From Nevskiales bacterium (GTDB lineage: Bacteria > Pseudomonadota > Gammaproteobacteria > Nevskiales > Nevskiaceae): DNA of 64,000 nucleotides. The DNA lies in contig JAQVDP010000006.1 of the NCBI GenBank assembly GCA_028698335.1, forward strand, positions 175,423-239,422, read 5' to 3'. Shown here piece after piece: positions 9,215 to 18,770 of the stretch. Each line of letters opens with the position of its first letter. Position 1 is the first letter of the stretch. The position numbers and the translations under genes are program-made. Below the pieces are notes generated by a model that was given only the letters and a program-made list of their open reading frames with translations, did no database searches and was not told the origin of the DNA.

Positions 9215-9982
9215 TCAGGTGCGCAGGCGGTAGCCGCTGCGGAAGATCCACGCGATCGTGGCCAGGCACGCTGCCATGAATACGCCGATCATGCCGAGGC
9301 TGATGCCGACGCCGACGTCGGAGACGCCGTAGAAGCTCCAGCGGAAGCCGCTGATCAGGTAGACGACGGGATTGGCCAGCGCGATCTTCTGCCACACCGG
9401 CGGCAGCATGCTGATCGAGTAGAAGCTGCCACCGAGGAAGGTCAGTGGCGTGACGACCATCAGCGGAATGATCTGCAGTTTCTCGAAGCCGTCCGCCCAG
9501 ATGCCGATGATGAATCCGAACAGGCTGAAGGTGACCGCGGTCAGCACCAGGAACGCGATCATCCACAGCGGGTGTTCGATGTGATAGTCGACGAACAGCC
9601 GCGCCGTCGCCAGGATCAGCACGCCGAGCAGGATCGACTTGGTCGCCGCGGCACCGACGTAGCCGATCACCACCTCGGTCGCCGATACCGGCGCCGACAG
9701 CACCTCGTAGATCGTGCCCGAGAATTTCGGAAAGTAGATGCCGAAGGATGCGTTGGAGATGCTCTCCGACAGCAGCGACAGCATGATCAGGCCGGGGATG
9801 ATGAACGCGCCGTAGCTGACGCCGTCGATCGCGCCCATGCGCGAACCGATCGCCGCGCCGAACACGACGAAGTACAGCGACGTCGACAGCACCGGCGAGG
9901 CGATGCTCTGCATCAGCGTGCGGAAGGCGCGCGCCATCTCGAAATGATAGATCGCGCGGATGGCGTGGATGTTCAGGGACAT
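9215..9982 (-). CDS. ABC-2 type transporter permease
   Basis: This 255-residue inner-membrane protein has about six hydrophobic segments, including [17 protein letters not shown], and the ABC-2 signature [11 protein letters not shown] followed by a loop and [14 protein letters not shown]. It resembles the YadH family of export permeases. It lies 30 bases downstream of its ATPase partner, so the two form an exporter of unknown substrate. Confidence 0.93.
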   Translation of the reverse strand: MSLNIHAIRAIYHFEMARAFRTLMQSIASPVLSTSLYFVVFGAAIGSRMGAIDGVSYGAFIIPGLIMLSLLSESISNASFGIYFPKFSGTIYEVLSAPVSATEVVIGYVGAAATKSILLGVLILATARLFVDYHIEHPLWMIAFLVLTAVTFSLFGFIIGIWADGFEKLQIIPLMVVTPLTFLGGSFYSISMLPPVWQKIALANPVVYLISGFRWSFYGVSDVGVGISLGMIGVFMAACLATIAWIFRSGYRLRT

Positions 9983-10012
9983 GGGGCTTACCGGAGCGGC
10001 GGTTCGGGCGAT

Positions 10013-10939
<927 letters not shown>

Positions 10940-11070
10940 GGTGGCTCCTTGGGAATCCGGATGACCCGACGGCGGGCCGGCGGCGGCGCATAGCATAGCG
11001 GCGCCGCCGTGAACGTGGCGTGCCGGGCGCCGTCGGCACCGCCGACGATCCCTGGTCGTTTCCGCCGGCG

Positions 11071-11382
11071 TCATTTCGACATCCGCGCCGCGGACGCCTT
11101 TTCACCCGTGGATGCGACGGCGAAGGCGGCGGGTCCGGGCGCGCCGGCCAGTGCCCACGGATGCCGCAGCTGGCGCGCGGCGGCGGCGTGCAGCGCGGAC
11201 CCGAGTTCCGACCGGATGTCGGCGAGGGCGCGGTTCCCGGTCGTGGCGATCGAACGGTGGAAGACCGGGTTCCCGGCACTGTCGGTCGGTTCCGGGCCGG
11301 CCGCGGCAGCGCAGCCGGCGGCCAGCAACATCGATGCGGCGATGGCCGCTGCGATCCGGGCGGGTGGGTGTGGATGGTTCAT
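11071..11382 (-). CDS. Small predicted lipoprotein, divergent from soxR
   Basis: The 103-residue product has a signal peptide with the lipobox LLAAGC, so it should be lipid-anchored after cleavage. The mature part is Ala-rich and I recognise no family. Codon use matches neighbouring genes. The only promoter I see is the SoxR-type one at 11427-11457, reading into this gene with a leader of about 38 bases. That suggests induction by redox-cycling stress. The weak ribosome site (GGGGATTC) is a caution. Confidence 0.6.
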   Translation of the reverse strand: MNHPHPPARIAAAIAASMLLAAGCAAAAGPEPTDSAGNPVFHRSIATTGNRALADIRSELGSALHAAAARQLRHPWALAGAPGPAAFAVASTGEKASAARMSK

Positions 11383-11426
11383 CGTGAATCCCCGTCGTCT
11401 GGTGGGCTTGCGTGTTGACGGGGCGC

Positions 11427-11457
11427 ACTGTAGAACCTCAACTTAAGTTGAGGTCAA
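11427..11457 (-). promoter_or_regulatory. SoxR box within a 19-base-spacer promoter
   Basis: The perfect 18-base palindrome CCTCAACTTAAGTTGAGG (11436-11453) is essentially the known SoxR operator. Read on the minus strand it sits between a -35 TTGACC (complement of 11452-11457) and a -10 TACAGT (complement of 11427-11432) with a 19-base spacer. That is the over-long spacing that MerR-family activators correct by untwisting DNA. The promoter fires toward the small lipoprotein gene, with soxR divergent. Confidence 0.85.
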
Positions 11458-11467
11458 GGAGATATGG

Positions 11468-11932
11468 ATGACCAAGGGCAGGCGTTCGTCGGTGCCCGCT
11501 TTGAGCGTCGGCGAGGTGGCGGCACGCAGCGGGGTTGCGGTTTCGGCGCTGCATTTCTACGAAACCAGGGGGCTGATCCGCAGCGAGCGCAATGCGGGCA
11601 ACCAGCGGCGCTATCCGCGCGACGTGTTGCGGCGGGTCGCGGTGATCAAGGTCGCACAGCGCGTGGGTATTCCGCTGGCGTCGATCGCCGAGGCGCTGGA
11701 CACGCTGCCGGAGGGGCGCACGCCCAATGCGGGCGATTGGCGTCGCCTCGCCGCACACTGGCGCGCCGAACTCGACGATCGCATCCATCGGCTGCAGCGG
11801 CTGCGCGACCAGCTCGACGGCTGCATCGGCTGCGGCTGTCTGTCGATCAAGGCCTGCACCCTGCGCAATCCGTCCGATGTGCTGGCCGCGGACGGCAGCG
11901 GGCCGCGGATTCTCGAACCGGACGGTCCCTGA
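11468..11932 (+). CDS. soxR: Redox-sensitive MerR-family activator SoxR
   Basis: The 154-residue protein has the MerR winged helix ([21 protein letters not shown]), a dimerisation helix, and the [2Fe-2S] cluster motif [12 protein letters not shown] with Cys119, 122, 124 and 130. That spacing (CX2CXCX5C) defines SoxR. In non-enteric bacteria SoxR usually responds to redox-active dyes and controls a handful of exporters and oxidoreductases directly, without SoxS. A SoxR box lies 15 bases upstream. Its stop is one base from the convergent gene at 11934. Confidence 0.97.
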   Translation: MTKGRRSSVPALSVGEVAARSGVAVSALHFYETRGLIRSERNAGNQRRYPRDVLRRVAVIKVAQRVGIPLASIAEALDTLPEGRTPNAGDWRRLAAHWRAELDDRIHRLQRLRDQLDGCIGCGCLSIKACTLRNPSDVLAADGSGPRILEPDGP

Positions 11933-11933
11933 G

Positions 11934-12458
11934 CTACTCCTCGGGCGACAGGATGTCCTTGAGCGGACCCATCGCCATGATCAGGCGCGTGCAGGTGCGG
12001 AAGCTGACGTGGGTGTCCTCGCAGGAGTCCAGCGCCGCCTCGATCAGTTGATTGATCTGTCCTTCCGTCATCTGCGCCTTGTGCAGCGCCTGCAGCGTGG
12101 CATCGTCGGCTTCCAGCGGTACGCCGAGCAGCATCTTCAGCACGATGTCGTTGAGTGCGGCGCCCATCGCCTCGCCGCCGATGCGGTTGTAGGCGTCGAG
12201 CAGGTTGTTGTTCAGGGTCACCCGCTCGACCACCGTGTCGACCCAGACCTTGGCGCCGTATTCGCCGCCGACCGCGTCCAGGGTGGAGCCGGAGATGCCG
12301 GGGAAGACCGACTGTCCGGATACCGCCTCGTCGACCGGAATGCCGGGGTAGGCGGTCGGCGCGCTGTTGCCGGCCGCGGTGGCGGACAGCGGCAGCAACA
12401 GTGCGGCTCTGAGCAGGGAAACGAGTTGTGTCCGGGTTTGGGCCGGGATCATGGTCAT
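11934..12458 (-). CDS. Secreted hypothetical protein
   Basis: The 174-residue product has a signal peptide (LVSLLRAALLLPLSATAAG) and a mature domain with a well-formed helical C-terminus. Two closely spaced cysteines, in EAALDSCEDTHVSFRTC, could form a disulfide in the periplasm. AAGGAG lies eight bases before this ATG and fixes the start; the open frame runs 51 codons further. I do not recognise the family. It converges on soxR with one base between the stops. Confidence 0.75.
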   Translation of the reverse strand: MTMIPAQTRTQLVSLLRAALLLPLSATAAGNSAPTAYPGIPVDEAVSGQSVFPGISGSTLDAVGGEYGAKVWVDTVVERVTLNNNLLDAYNRIGGEAMGAALNDIVLKMLLGVPLEADDATLQALHKAQMTEGQINQLIEAALDSCEDTHVSFRTCTRLIMAMGPLKDILSPEE

Positions 12459-12688
12459 GAGAGCCTCCTTGCCGAGAACGGATGCTGGCACCGCCGGGCA
12501 TTGCCGCGCGCGATCATGCCGGGACGGGGTGCTCGGGTACGTACCTGCTAGCAAATCACATGCCTTTCCGTTCCGGGCCGGACCCGGCCGGAATGCGCCG
12601 GGGGTGGGCAACGTGCCCCTGTGACGGCGAGGGGCGGCTCGGCATAATCGCCGCGCGGCCGGTTGCCGGCCCCTGTTCCGAGCCCTCC

Positions 12689-13045
12689 ATGCCCGTCCTG
12701 CTCAAGACCGTCGTCCTGTTGTCGATCTCCAACGTCTTCATGACGTTTGCCTGGTATGCGCACCTCAAGGCGCTGAACAACAAGCCGTGGATCGTCGCGG
12801 CGCTGGTCAGCTGGGGCGTCGCGCTGTTCGAGTACCTGTTCCAGGTGCCGGCAAACCGCATCGGCTATGCCGCGTACGACGTAGGCCAGCTCAAGATCCT
12901 GCAGGAGGCGATCACGCTGACGGTCTTCGTGCCGTTCGCGATCTTCTATCTGCGCCAGCCCCTGCGTCTCGATTTTCTGTGGGCCGGCCTGTGCATCGTC
13001 GGCGCCGTTTACTTCGCTTTCCGGGGGCACGTGGCGGTGCAGTAG
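12689..13045 (+). CDS. DUF486 (DMT-superfamily-like) small membrane protein
   Basis: The 118-residue protein has four predicted membrane helices and the DUF486 features FMTFAWYAHLK, EYLFQVPANRIGY and QLKILQEAITL. Family members look like half-size drug/metabolite transporters, but no substrate is established. The stop abuts the stop of the convergent short-chain dehydrogenase with no gap. Confidence 0.88.
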   Translation: MPVLLKTVVLLSISNVFMTFAWYAHLKALNNKPWIVAALVSWGVALFEYLFQVPANRIGYAAYDVGQLKILQEAITLTVFVPFAIFYLRQPLRLDFLWAGLCIVGAVYFAFRGHVAVQ

Positions 13046-13894
13046 TCAGGGATCTCGCGAGTGCTCCGGATGCGAAGCGGCCGGACCGATCTTCTGCAGG
13101 AACTTCTGCCGCCCCTTTTCGCCGAGCGCGGTGAGCAGCGGCAGGACCTTGGCGTAGAGATTCGGGAACAGCATCGCGATGCGGATCAGCCAGCCGTCGC
13201 TGGCGGAGATGTCGTTCTCGATCTTCGGTCTGCTCAGCTGCCGGATCACGCGTTCGGCGACCTGCGCCGGCTGCAGCGGGGTGCCGAGGAAGTTCAGCGG
13301 CGAGCCGCCGCTGCGGGCTTCGTGGTGCAGCATCGGCGTGTCGACGCCGGCCGGGTTGACGGTGCTGATGCGCACGCCGTTGTGCGGCGTGCGCAGCGCC
13401 AGGCTCAGCATGAAACCGCGCAGGCCGAACTTGGACGCGGCGTAGCCGGGGCTTTCGGCCAGCGGCAGCATCGAACCGAGCGACACCACGCTGATCACCT
13501 GGCCGTGGCGGGCCTGCAGCAGTCCGAACAGGGCGTGGGTCAGCAGCATCGGCGCCAGCTGGTTGACCTCGACCTCGCGCCGCACCGTCGCCGGCGTCAT
13601 CTGTTCGAACGGATCGGTGATCACGGTGCCGGCGTTGTTGATCAGCACGTCGCAGCGGCCGAAGCGGGTTTCGAGCGTGTCGCGGATCCGTTCGATGGTC
13701 TGCGGATCGGTCAGATCGCCGGCGACGGTCGTCAGCGGCAGCGCCAGCCGGGTCTGCAGCGCGTCGAGCGCGGCCGGGTCGAGATCGGCGGCGAGCACGG
13801 CATAGCCGCGCGCCTGCAGGCGCCGGCAGATCTCGGTGCCGATCGCGCCGGCGGCGCCGGTGACGACGGCGACGCTGCGGTTGCTCATCGTCAT
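13046..13894 (-). CDS. Short-chain dehydrogenase/reductase
   Basis: The 282-residue Rossmann oxidoreductase has the NAD(P) motif TGAAGAIG, the NNAG motif, the catalytic Ser (SVVSLGS) and the Tyr-Lys pair YAASK. An Asp after the second strand (AADLDP) favours NAD(H). A C-terminal tail of about 60 residues rich in hydrophobics may associate with membrane. It overlaps the upstream flavin monooxygenase by four bases (ATGA), so the two are coupled and likely act in one pathway, perhaps oxidising an alcohol or ketone. Confidence 0.9.
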   Translation of the reverse strand: MTMSNRSVAVVTGAAGAIGTEICRRLQARGYAVLAADLDPAALDALQTRLALPLTTVAGDLTDPQTIERIRDTLETRFGRCDVLINNAGTVITDPFEQMTPATVRREVEVNQLAPMLLTHALFGLLQARHGQVISVVSLGSMLPLAESPGYAASKFGLRGFMLSLALRTPHNGVRISTVNPAGVDTPMLHHEARSGGSPLNFLGTPLQPAQVAERVIRQLSRPKIENDISASDGWLIRIAMLFPNLYAKVLPLLTALGEKGRQKFLQKIGPAASHPEHSRDP

Positions 13895-15294
13895 GCCGCC
13901 CGCTCCTGCTCCGCTGCGCTCGCGGCGGGGGCGGTCGCGCCTGCGGCGACGCGGATGCGGTCGTAGCAGCCCGGAACCAGTGCCGGCCAGCCCATGCGCT
14001 TGCGCAGGGTCTCGATGTAGCGCTTGTACGTCGCCGCATCGAGATAGCCCTTGTGGCGGTCGGAGTCGACCATCTTCAGCGGGCCCGACAGCACCGGCCG
14101 GTCGTCGCGGATCAGCGCGTCGAAGGCCGCGGCGCGCTGCGGGGCCTGCTGCTGGTCCTCGAGGTACTGCGCGACCATGTGCGAGATCCGGTCGAACAGG
14201 GTGTAGGCGCTGCTGTTGATCTCCAGGTAGCCGAGGCCGAACAGGTTGCGGTGCCGGCGGTTGAACGCGGTCAGGTACATCTGCGGCCGTCCGCCGGCCC
14301 AGTCGAAGTAGTCGTCCGGCACGTACGGGATCTTCATGTCGTAGCCGGTGGCGTAGAGCACCAGATCGATGCGCTCGCGCGTACCGTCCCTGAACACGAC
14401 CTCGTCACCGTCGTAGCGTTCGACGTCGCCCCTGGCGCCGATGTCGCCGTGCTGCAGGTAGTGCAGCAGCTGCGTGTTCAGCAGCGGGTGGGACTCGAAC
14501 AGCCTGTGGTCCGGTTTGGGCAGGCCCCAGCGGGTGACGTCGCCGACGACCATTTTCAGCAGCGCGGTGAACAGCGGGCGCTCCAGCCACATCGGCATCT
14601 GCGGGCCTTTCTCCCCGAACTCGTCGGCGGGCACGCCGAAGATGTGCTTGGGAATGAAGTGATAGCCGCGGCGCACGCTGATGAATGCGGCGTCGGCGTT
14701 GGCGGCGGCGTCGCAGGCGATGTCCGCGCCGGAGTTGCCGGCGCCGATGACCAGCACGCGCTTGCCGCGGAATTCGTCCGCGCTCTTGTAGCTGACCGAA
14801 TGCCGGATCTCGCCGTTGAACGTGCCGGGGTGGCGCGGCAGGCGCGGGCTCCAGTTGACGCCGGTGGCGCAGACCAGCGCGGTGTAGCGCCGCGTCTCGC
14901 CGCCGGCCAGGCGCACCGACCAGCCGTCGCCGTCCTGCTCGGCGTGTTCGACGGCGGTGCCGAAGCGGATCGCGTCGTAGAGGCCGAAAGCGCGCGCGAA
15001 GCTGCGGGTGTAGTCGAGGATCTGGCGGTTGGACGGATAGTCCGGGTAGTCGGTCGGCATCGGGAAGTCGTAGAAGCCCGAGGTGTTGCGCGACGAGATG
15101 AAGTGCGCCGAGCGGTACATCGGGGTCCCGGGGTTGGACATGTCCCAGATGCCGCCGACGTCGCAATGGCGCTCGAACTGCTCGTAGGCGATGCCGCGCG
15201 CCTTCAGTGCGCGGGCGATCGACAGGCCGGCGGGGCCGGCGCCGACGATGCAGACGGTGGGCGATGGAGTGGCAGCGGTGGCGCCTGAAGCCAT
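13891..15294 (-). CDS. Flavin-containing monooxygenase
   Basis: The 467-residue FAD/NADPH enzyme has the FAD motif GAGPAGLSIARAL, the second dinucleotide motif GAGNSGADIA, and a late ATGYD motif. Between them lie FMO-like features (RNTSGFYDFPMP), while the strict FMO fingerprint FxGxxxHxxxY is not intact. It could oxygenate a ketone (Baeyer-Villiger) or a heteroatom; the sequence does not decide. It is co-transcribed with the downstream dehydrogenase and divergent from an AraC-family gene, the natural candidate regulator. Confidence 0.9.
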   Translation of the reverse strand: MASGATAATPSPTVCIVGAGPAGLSIARALKARGIAYEQFERHCDVGGIWDMSNPGTPMYRSAHFISSRNTSGFYDFPMPTDYPDYPSNRQILDYTRSFARAFGLYDAIRFGTAVEHAEQDGDGWSVRLAGGETRRYTALVCATGVNWSPRLPRHPGTFNGEIRHSVSYKSADEFRGKRVLVIGAGNSGADIACDAAANADAAFISVRRGYHFIPKHIFGVPADEFGEKGPQMPMWLERPLFTALLKMVVGDVTRWGLPKPDHRLFESHPLLNTQLLHYLQHGDIGARGDVERYDGDEVVFRDGTRERIDLVLYATGYDMKIPYVPDDYFDWAGGRPQMYLTAFNRRHRNLFGLGYLEINSSAYTLFDRISHMVAQYLEDQQQAPQRAAAFDALIRDDRPVLSGPLKMVDSDRHKGYLDAATYKRYIETLRKRMGWPALVPGCYDRIRVAAGATAPAASAAEQERAA

Positions 15295-15406
15295 GGAAAC
15301 CTCGAACGGAACAAACGGATTCTGGGTGCCATGCTGTCAGCTGGCGGCTCGCCTGGGGAGGGCGACTGCGGCAAGATGGGGGGCAAAACGGACAACCTGT
15401 GAGCCG

Positions 15407-16498
15407 ATGGCGCAGTCTGAACATGACTCCGGGGCCGGCCCCGCCGCCGGCATTGCCGAGCGGATCGACGCGGCACGCTACCGGGCGGCGATCATCCCGA
15501 CGATCCTGATGGCGATCCTCGCCGATCATGGCCGTGCCTGCGGCCATGATCCGGACGCCTGGTTCGACGGCACCGGCCTGTCCGCGGCACAGAGCCATGA
15601 GCCGAACCAGCACGTGTCCTACCGGCAGGCGATGACCATCATCCGCCGGGCGCTGCGCGCCTTCGGCGACGTCGGGCTCGGGCTCGCGGTCGGCGGGCGC
15701 GAGTCGCTGTCGTCGTTCGGCATGCTCGGCTTCGCGATGATGTCGTCGCGGACCTTCGGCGACGCCGTCGCGGTCGGGCTCGAGTACCACCAGATCTCCG
15801 GCAGCCTGCTCGACGTGCACATGCAGCGCAGCGGTGGCGCGGTGGCCCTGGTCGCGCGTGAACGCTTTCCGGAGGCCGAGCTGCTGCCCTTTCTCTGCGA
15901 GGAGGCCTTTGCCAGCATGAGCAACGTCAGCCGCGCGATGCTCGGCGCGCGCCATCGGCTGCTGCGGGCCGAATTCGCCTATCCGGCGCCGCGTTACGTC
16001 CATGCCTACGAGGCCGCGTTCGACTGTCCGCTGCGCTTCGGGGCCGCCGCCAACCGGATGTGGTTCGACGCCGGGCTGCTCGACGAGCCGCTGGCGACCT
16101 ACAACCCGATCAGCCTCGCCGAGGCCCTGCGGGCCTGCCGCGCGCAGGCCGCGTCGGTGACCACCGCGACCGAGATGCTGGCCTCGCTGGAGCGCTGGCT
16201 GCGCCCGCGCCTGGGCCGCAACCCCGGTGCCGCCGAGGCGGCGCGGGCACTGCACATGACCGAGCGCACCCTGCGCCGGCGCCTGGCGGGCGAGGGCACC
16301 AGCTTCCGCGCCCTGCACGATCTGCTGCGGGCCGAGCGTGCCCGGCAGCTGCTGGCCGACCCGCTGCGTTCGATCGCCGAAGTCGGTGCCGAACTCGGCT
16401 ACAGCGACGGGCGCGAGTTCCGGCGCGCGTTCAAGCGCTGGACCGGCCTGACGCCGCGCGAGCTGCGCGGCACGGCCGGTCCGGCGGAAACGGCCTGA
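15407..16498 (+). CDS. AraC-family transcriptional regulator with arabinose-binding-like N-domain (OruR type)
   Basis: The 363-residue protein has an N-terminal ligand domain of the AraC_binding_2/OruR kind (HVSYRQAMTIIRRALR, SSFGMLGFAMMSS) and a C-terminal double helix-turn-helix with RAERARQLLADP and the closing GYSDGREFRRAFKRWTGLTPRELR. It is divergent from the monooxygenase/dehydrogenase pair, and its stop is one base from the convergent thiolase. It probably activates the oxidoreductase pair. The start is set at the ATG after a short intergenic stretch; the frame is open upstream. Confidence 0.9.
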   Translation: MAQSEHDSGAGPAAGIAERIDAARYRAAIIPTILMAILADHGRACGHDPDAWFDGTGLSAAQSHEPNQHVSYRQAMTIIRRALRAFGDVGLGLAVGGRESLSSFGMLGFAMMSSRTFGDAVAVGLEYHQISGSLLDVHMQRSGGAVALVARERFPEAELLPFLCEEAFASMSNVSRAMLGARHRLLRAEFAYPAPRYVHAYEAAFDCPLRFGAAANRMWFDAGLLDEPLATYNPISLAEALRACRAQAASVTTATEMLASLERWLRPRLGRNPGAAEAARALHMTERTLRRRLAGEGTSFRALHDLLRAERARQLLADPLRSIAEVGAELGYSDGREFRRAFKRWTGLTPRELRGTAGPAETA

Positions 16499-16499
16499 A

Positions 16500-17639
16500 T
16501 CAGACGGCCTCGAGGATCGTCGCCACGCCCTGGCCGCCGCCGATGCACTGCGTCGCCAGCGCATAGCGCCCGCCTTCCCGCTTCAGCAGCTGTGCGGCCT
16601 TGCCGGTGATGCGCGCGCCGGTCGCGCCGAGCGGATGGCCGATCGCGATCGCGCCGCCGTCGAGGTTGACGCGCTCGCGCGGGATGCCGAGTTCACGCAG
16701 ACAGGCGACGGCCTGGCTGCCGAAGGCCTCGTTGATCTCGACGATGTCGATGTCGTCGACGCTCAGGCCCGCGCGCGCCAGCGCCTTGCGCGTCGCCGGC
16801 ACCGGGCCCATGCCCATCAGTTCCGGTTCGCAGCCGGCCACCGCGACCGCGCGGATGCGGGCGAGCACGTCCAGTCCGTGGCGCTGGGCGAAGGCCGGCG
16901 AGCACACCAGCACCGCCGAGGCGCCGTCGGTCAGCGGCGACGCCGTGCCGGCGGTGACGCTGCCGTCGTCCCGGAACGCGGGCTTGAGGGCGGCGAGACC
17001 CTCGAGCGTGGTCTGCGGACGCAGGCAGCCGTCGGCGGTCGGCACCGCGACGATCTCGTCACGCAGGCGCCCGTCCGCCTGCGCCGCCGCGGCCTTTTGC
17101 TGCGACTCGAGCGCGAGCCGGTCCTGATCGTCGCGCGAAATGCCGTGGCGTCGCGCGACGTTCTCGGCGGTCTGCCCCATCGCGATGTAGGCCTGGATCA
17201 TGATCTCGGCATCGCCGTCGGGGCGGTCGAGAAAGCGCGGATTGGGCGCATGGTTGAAGCCGCCCATCGGCACCCGCGACATCGACTCGACGCCACCGCA
17301 GATGAAAGCCTCGCCGGCGCCGATCGCGATCTGCCCGGCGGCCATATGGATCGCCGTCATCGACGAGCCGCAGAAGCGGTTCATCGTCGCGCCGCCGAGG
17401 CTCAGCGGCAGGCCGGCGAGCAGGCTGGCCAGACGCGCGATGTTGCTGCCCTGTTCGGCTTCGGGATAGGCGCAGCCGAGCAGGACGTCCTCGTACAGGG
17501 CGGGATCGATGCCGGCGCGATCGACCAGCGCACGGATCGCGATCGCGGCCAGATCGTCGGGGCGGACGCCGGCGAGGGCGCCCTTGCGGGCGAAATGAAA
17601 CGGGGTCCGGACGTAGCCGGCGATGACGGCCTGGGTCAT
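16500..17639 (-). CDS. Acetyl-CoA C-acyltransferase (thiolase)
   Basis: The 379-residue degradative-type thiolase has the nucleophile Cys90 (NRFCGSS), the NEAFGSQAVACL motif, the catalytic His in GGAIAIGHPLGATGAR, and the second Cys in TQCIGGGQG. It should cleave 3-ketoacyl-CoA with CoA. It lies one base downstream of a PaaI-type thioesterase gene in the same direction. The pair fits CoA-thioester degradation of fatty or aromatic acids, under the MarR regulator upstream. Confidence 0.94.
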   Translation of the reverse strand: MTQAVIAGYVRTPFHFARKGALAGVRPDDLAAIAIRALVDRAGIDPALYEDVLLGCAYPEAEQGSNIARLASLLAGLPLSLGGATMNRFCGSSMTAIHMAAGQIAIGAGEAFICGGVESMSRVPMGGFNHAPNPRFLDRPDGDAEIMIQAYIAMGQTAENVARRHGISRDDQDRLALESQQKAAAAQADGRLRDEIVAVPTADGCLRPQTTLEGLAALKPAFRDDGSVTAGTASPLTDGASAVLVCSPAFAQRHGLDVLARIRAVAVAGCEPELMGMGPVPATRKALARAGLSVDDIDIVEINEAFGSQAVACLRELGIPRERVNLDGGAIAIGHPLGATGARITGKAAQLLKREGGRYALATQCIGGGQGVATILEAV

Positions 17640-17640
17640 G

Positions 17641-18156
17641 TCAGTCTCCAGTCACAGTGGGGGGGTGGGATTCGGTGCGCGCCGGGGGCGCGGGGAAGAT
17701 CATGCAGGTCTCGGTGCCGTGCGCGATCAGGTTGCCGGCGGCGTCGTAGACGCGGCCTTCCGAGGTGGCGATGCGCTTGCCGAAGTGGATCAGCGTCGCC
17801 TCGCAGCGCAACGTGCCGGTGTGCTCGAACGCCGGTTTGACGAAGTTCAGCTTCATCTCGACGGTCGTGTACGCCATGCCGGCGGGCAGGCGGGTGTGCA
17901 CCGCGCAGCCCATCGCGGTGTCGAGCAGCGTCGACAGCCAGCCGCCGTGCACCGTGCCCATCGGGTTGTAGAAGCGCTGCGCCGGCTTGCCGTAGAACAC
18001 CGCGCGGCCCTCGTCGACGGCGAGCGGCCAGATCTCGGTGGTGGGCGCGAACGGCGGGGGCGGCAGTTCCTCGCGCATCAGCGCGGTCATGAAATCGAGT
18101 CCGTTCATCCGGGCCACGGCCGCGGAGGTGATCGGGGACGGTACGGCAGCGTTCAT
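17641..18156 (-). CDS. PaaI-family hotdog thioesterase
   Basis: The 171-residue protein contains the hotdog signature NPMGTVHGGWLSTLLDTAMG, as in the PaaI/4HBT-II family. These enzymes hydrolyse acyl- or aroyl-CoA thioesters in the cytoplasm. The thiolase start is one base away, so the genes are coupled. A palindrome at 18176-18188 lies about 20 bases upstream and matches the one before the MarR gene. Confidence 0.9.
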   Translation of the reverse strand: MNAAVPSPITSAAVARMNGLDFMTALMREELPPPPFAPTTEIWPLAVDEGRAVFYGKPAQRFYNPMGTVHGGWLSTLLDTAMGCAVHTRLPAGMAYTTVEMKLNFVKPAFEHTGTLRCEATLIHFGKRIATSEGRVYDAAGNLIAHGTETCMIFPAPPARTESHPPTVTGD

Positions 18157-18175
18157 CGCGGGTTCCTCTCTGTAG

Positions 18176-18188
18176 TTGTATATACACA
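18176..18188. promoter_or_regulatory. Candidate MarR operator before the thioesterase/thiolase unit
   Basis: TTGTATATACACA contains the palindrome TGTATATACA (18177-18186) and shares the TGT(g/a)TA-N2-TACACA pattern with the site at 18703-18716. It lies between the end of the MarR gene and the start of the thioesterase gene. That would allow separate control of the downstream pair. Confidence 0.55.
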
Positions 18189-18214
18189 GTTCAACACAAA
18201 AAAACAGATATGGG

Positions 18215-18694
18215 TCAGGAGGCGGCCGCGCCTCCGTCGGCGCCGTCGAGCTGTCTCGCGGCGCCGCGCAGCCTGCGCATCGACTGGCGCGGATCGCCGC
18301 GCCCCAGCGCCGCGCCGATCGCGGCCTGGACGTCGCGCCAGACCGGCAGCGCCTGCTCGAGCAGTGCCGCGCCCCGGGGCGAGATGCGATAGCGCACGCG
18401 GCGGCCGTCGCGCCCGGCCTGTGCGATCAGCCCGTCGCGTTCCATCAGCTTGAGGTTGCGGACCAGGGTCGAGCGCTCGACGCCGAGATGCGCCGCCATT
18501 TCCGCAACCGACAGCGCCTGTTCGGCGGCCACGACGCACAGCGTCGAAAACTGCGCGATCTCCAGGCCCAGCGGCGCCAGTGCGCGGTTGTAGCTGCGCA
18601 TCAGCTGATTGGCGGTGCGCCGGGCCTGCAGCGCGTAGCAGCTCGACCCCATCGCCATGACCTGTTCCTGCAAGTTGCGTTTTGCCGTGCTCAT
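18215..18694 (-). CDS. MarR-family transcriptional regulator
   Basis: The 159-residue winged-helix regulator has MAAHLGVERSTLVRNLKLMERDGLI as its DNA-recognition region, followed by the wing DGRRVRYRISPRG. A TTG two codons upstream is possible, but the ATG giving MSTAKRN is more natural. Palindromes on both sides (18176-18188 and 18703-18716) suggest autorepression and control of both thioesterase genes. The ligand may be an acyl- or aroyl-CoA, as for other MarR proteins in such settings (inference). Confidence 0.92.
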   Translation of the reverse strand: MSTAKRNLQEQVMAMGSSCYALQARRTANQLMRSYNRALAPLGLEIAQFSTLCVVAAEQALSVAEMAAHLGVERSTLVRNLKLMERDGLIAQAGRDGRRVRYRISPRGAALLEQALPVWRDVQAAIGAALGRGDPRQSMRRLRGAARQLDGADGGAAAS

Positions 18695-18702
18695 GGGCAA
18701 AG

Positions 18703-18716
18703 TGTGTATCTACACA
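18703..18716. promoter_or_regulatory. Candidate MarR operator in the MarR/thioesterase divergent region
   Basis: TGTGTATCTACACA is a 6-base perfect inverted repeat with a 2-base centre. It lies 8 bases before the MarR start and 55 bases before the divergent thioesterase start. A near-identical palindrome sits downstream of the MarR gene. Confidence 0.65.
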
Positions 18717-18770
18717 TTAAAGATTGCAAGCCCGCCCGCCATCGGTCGGCGGCCCAGGTGGAGAAAGCGG

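Noticed and set aside
10970..11005. GC-rich repeat GGCGGCGGCG with GGCGCCGCC upstream of the ABC ATPase gene
   Set aside because: The pairing is short and low in complexity, as expected by chance at this base composition.
14405..16564. 719-residue minus-strand frame spanning the AraC gene and part of the monooxygenase
   Set aside because: It runs antisense to the AraC gene and out of frame in the monooxygenase. Both real genes have clear family motifs.
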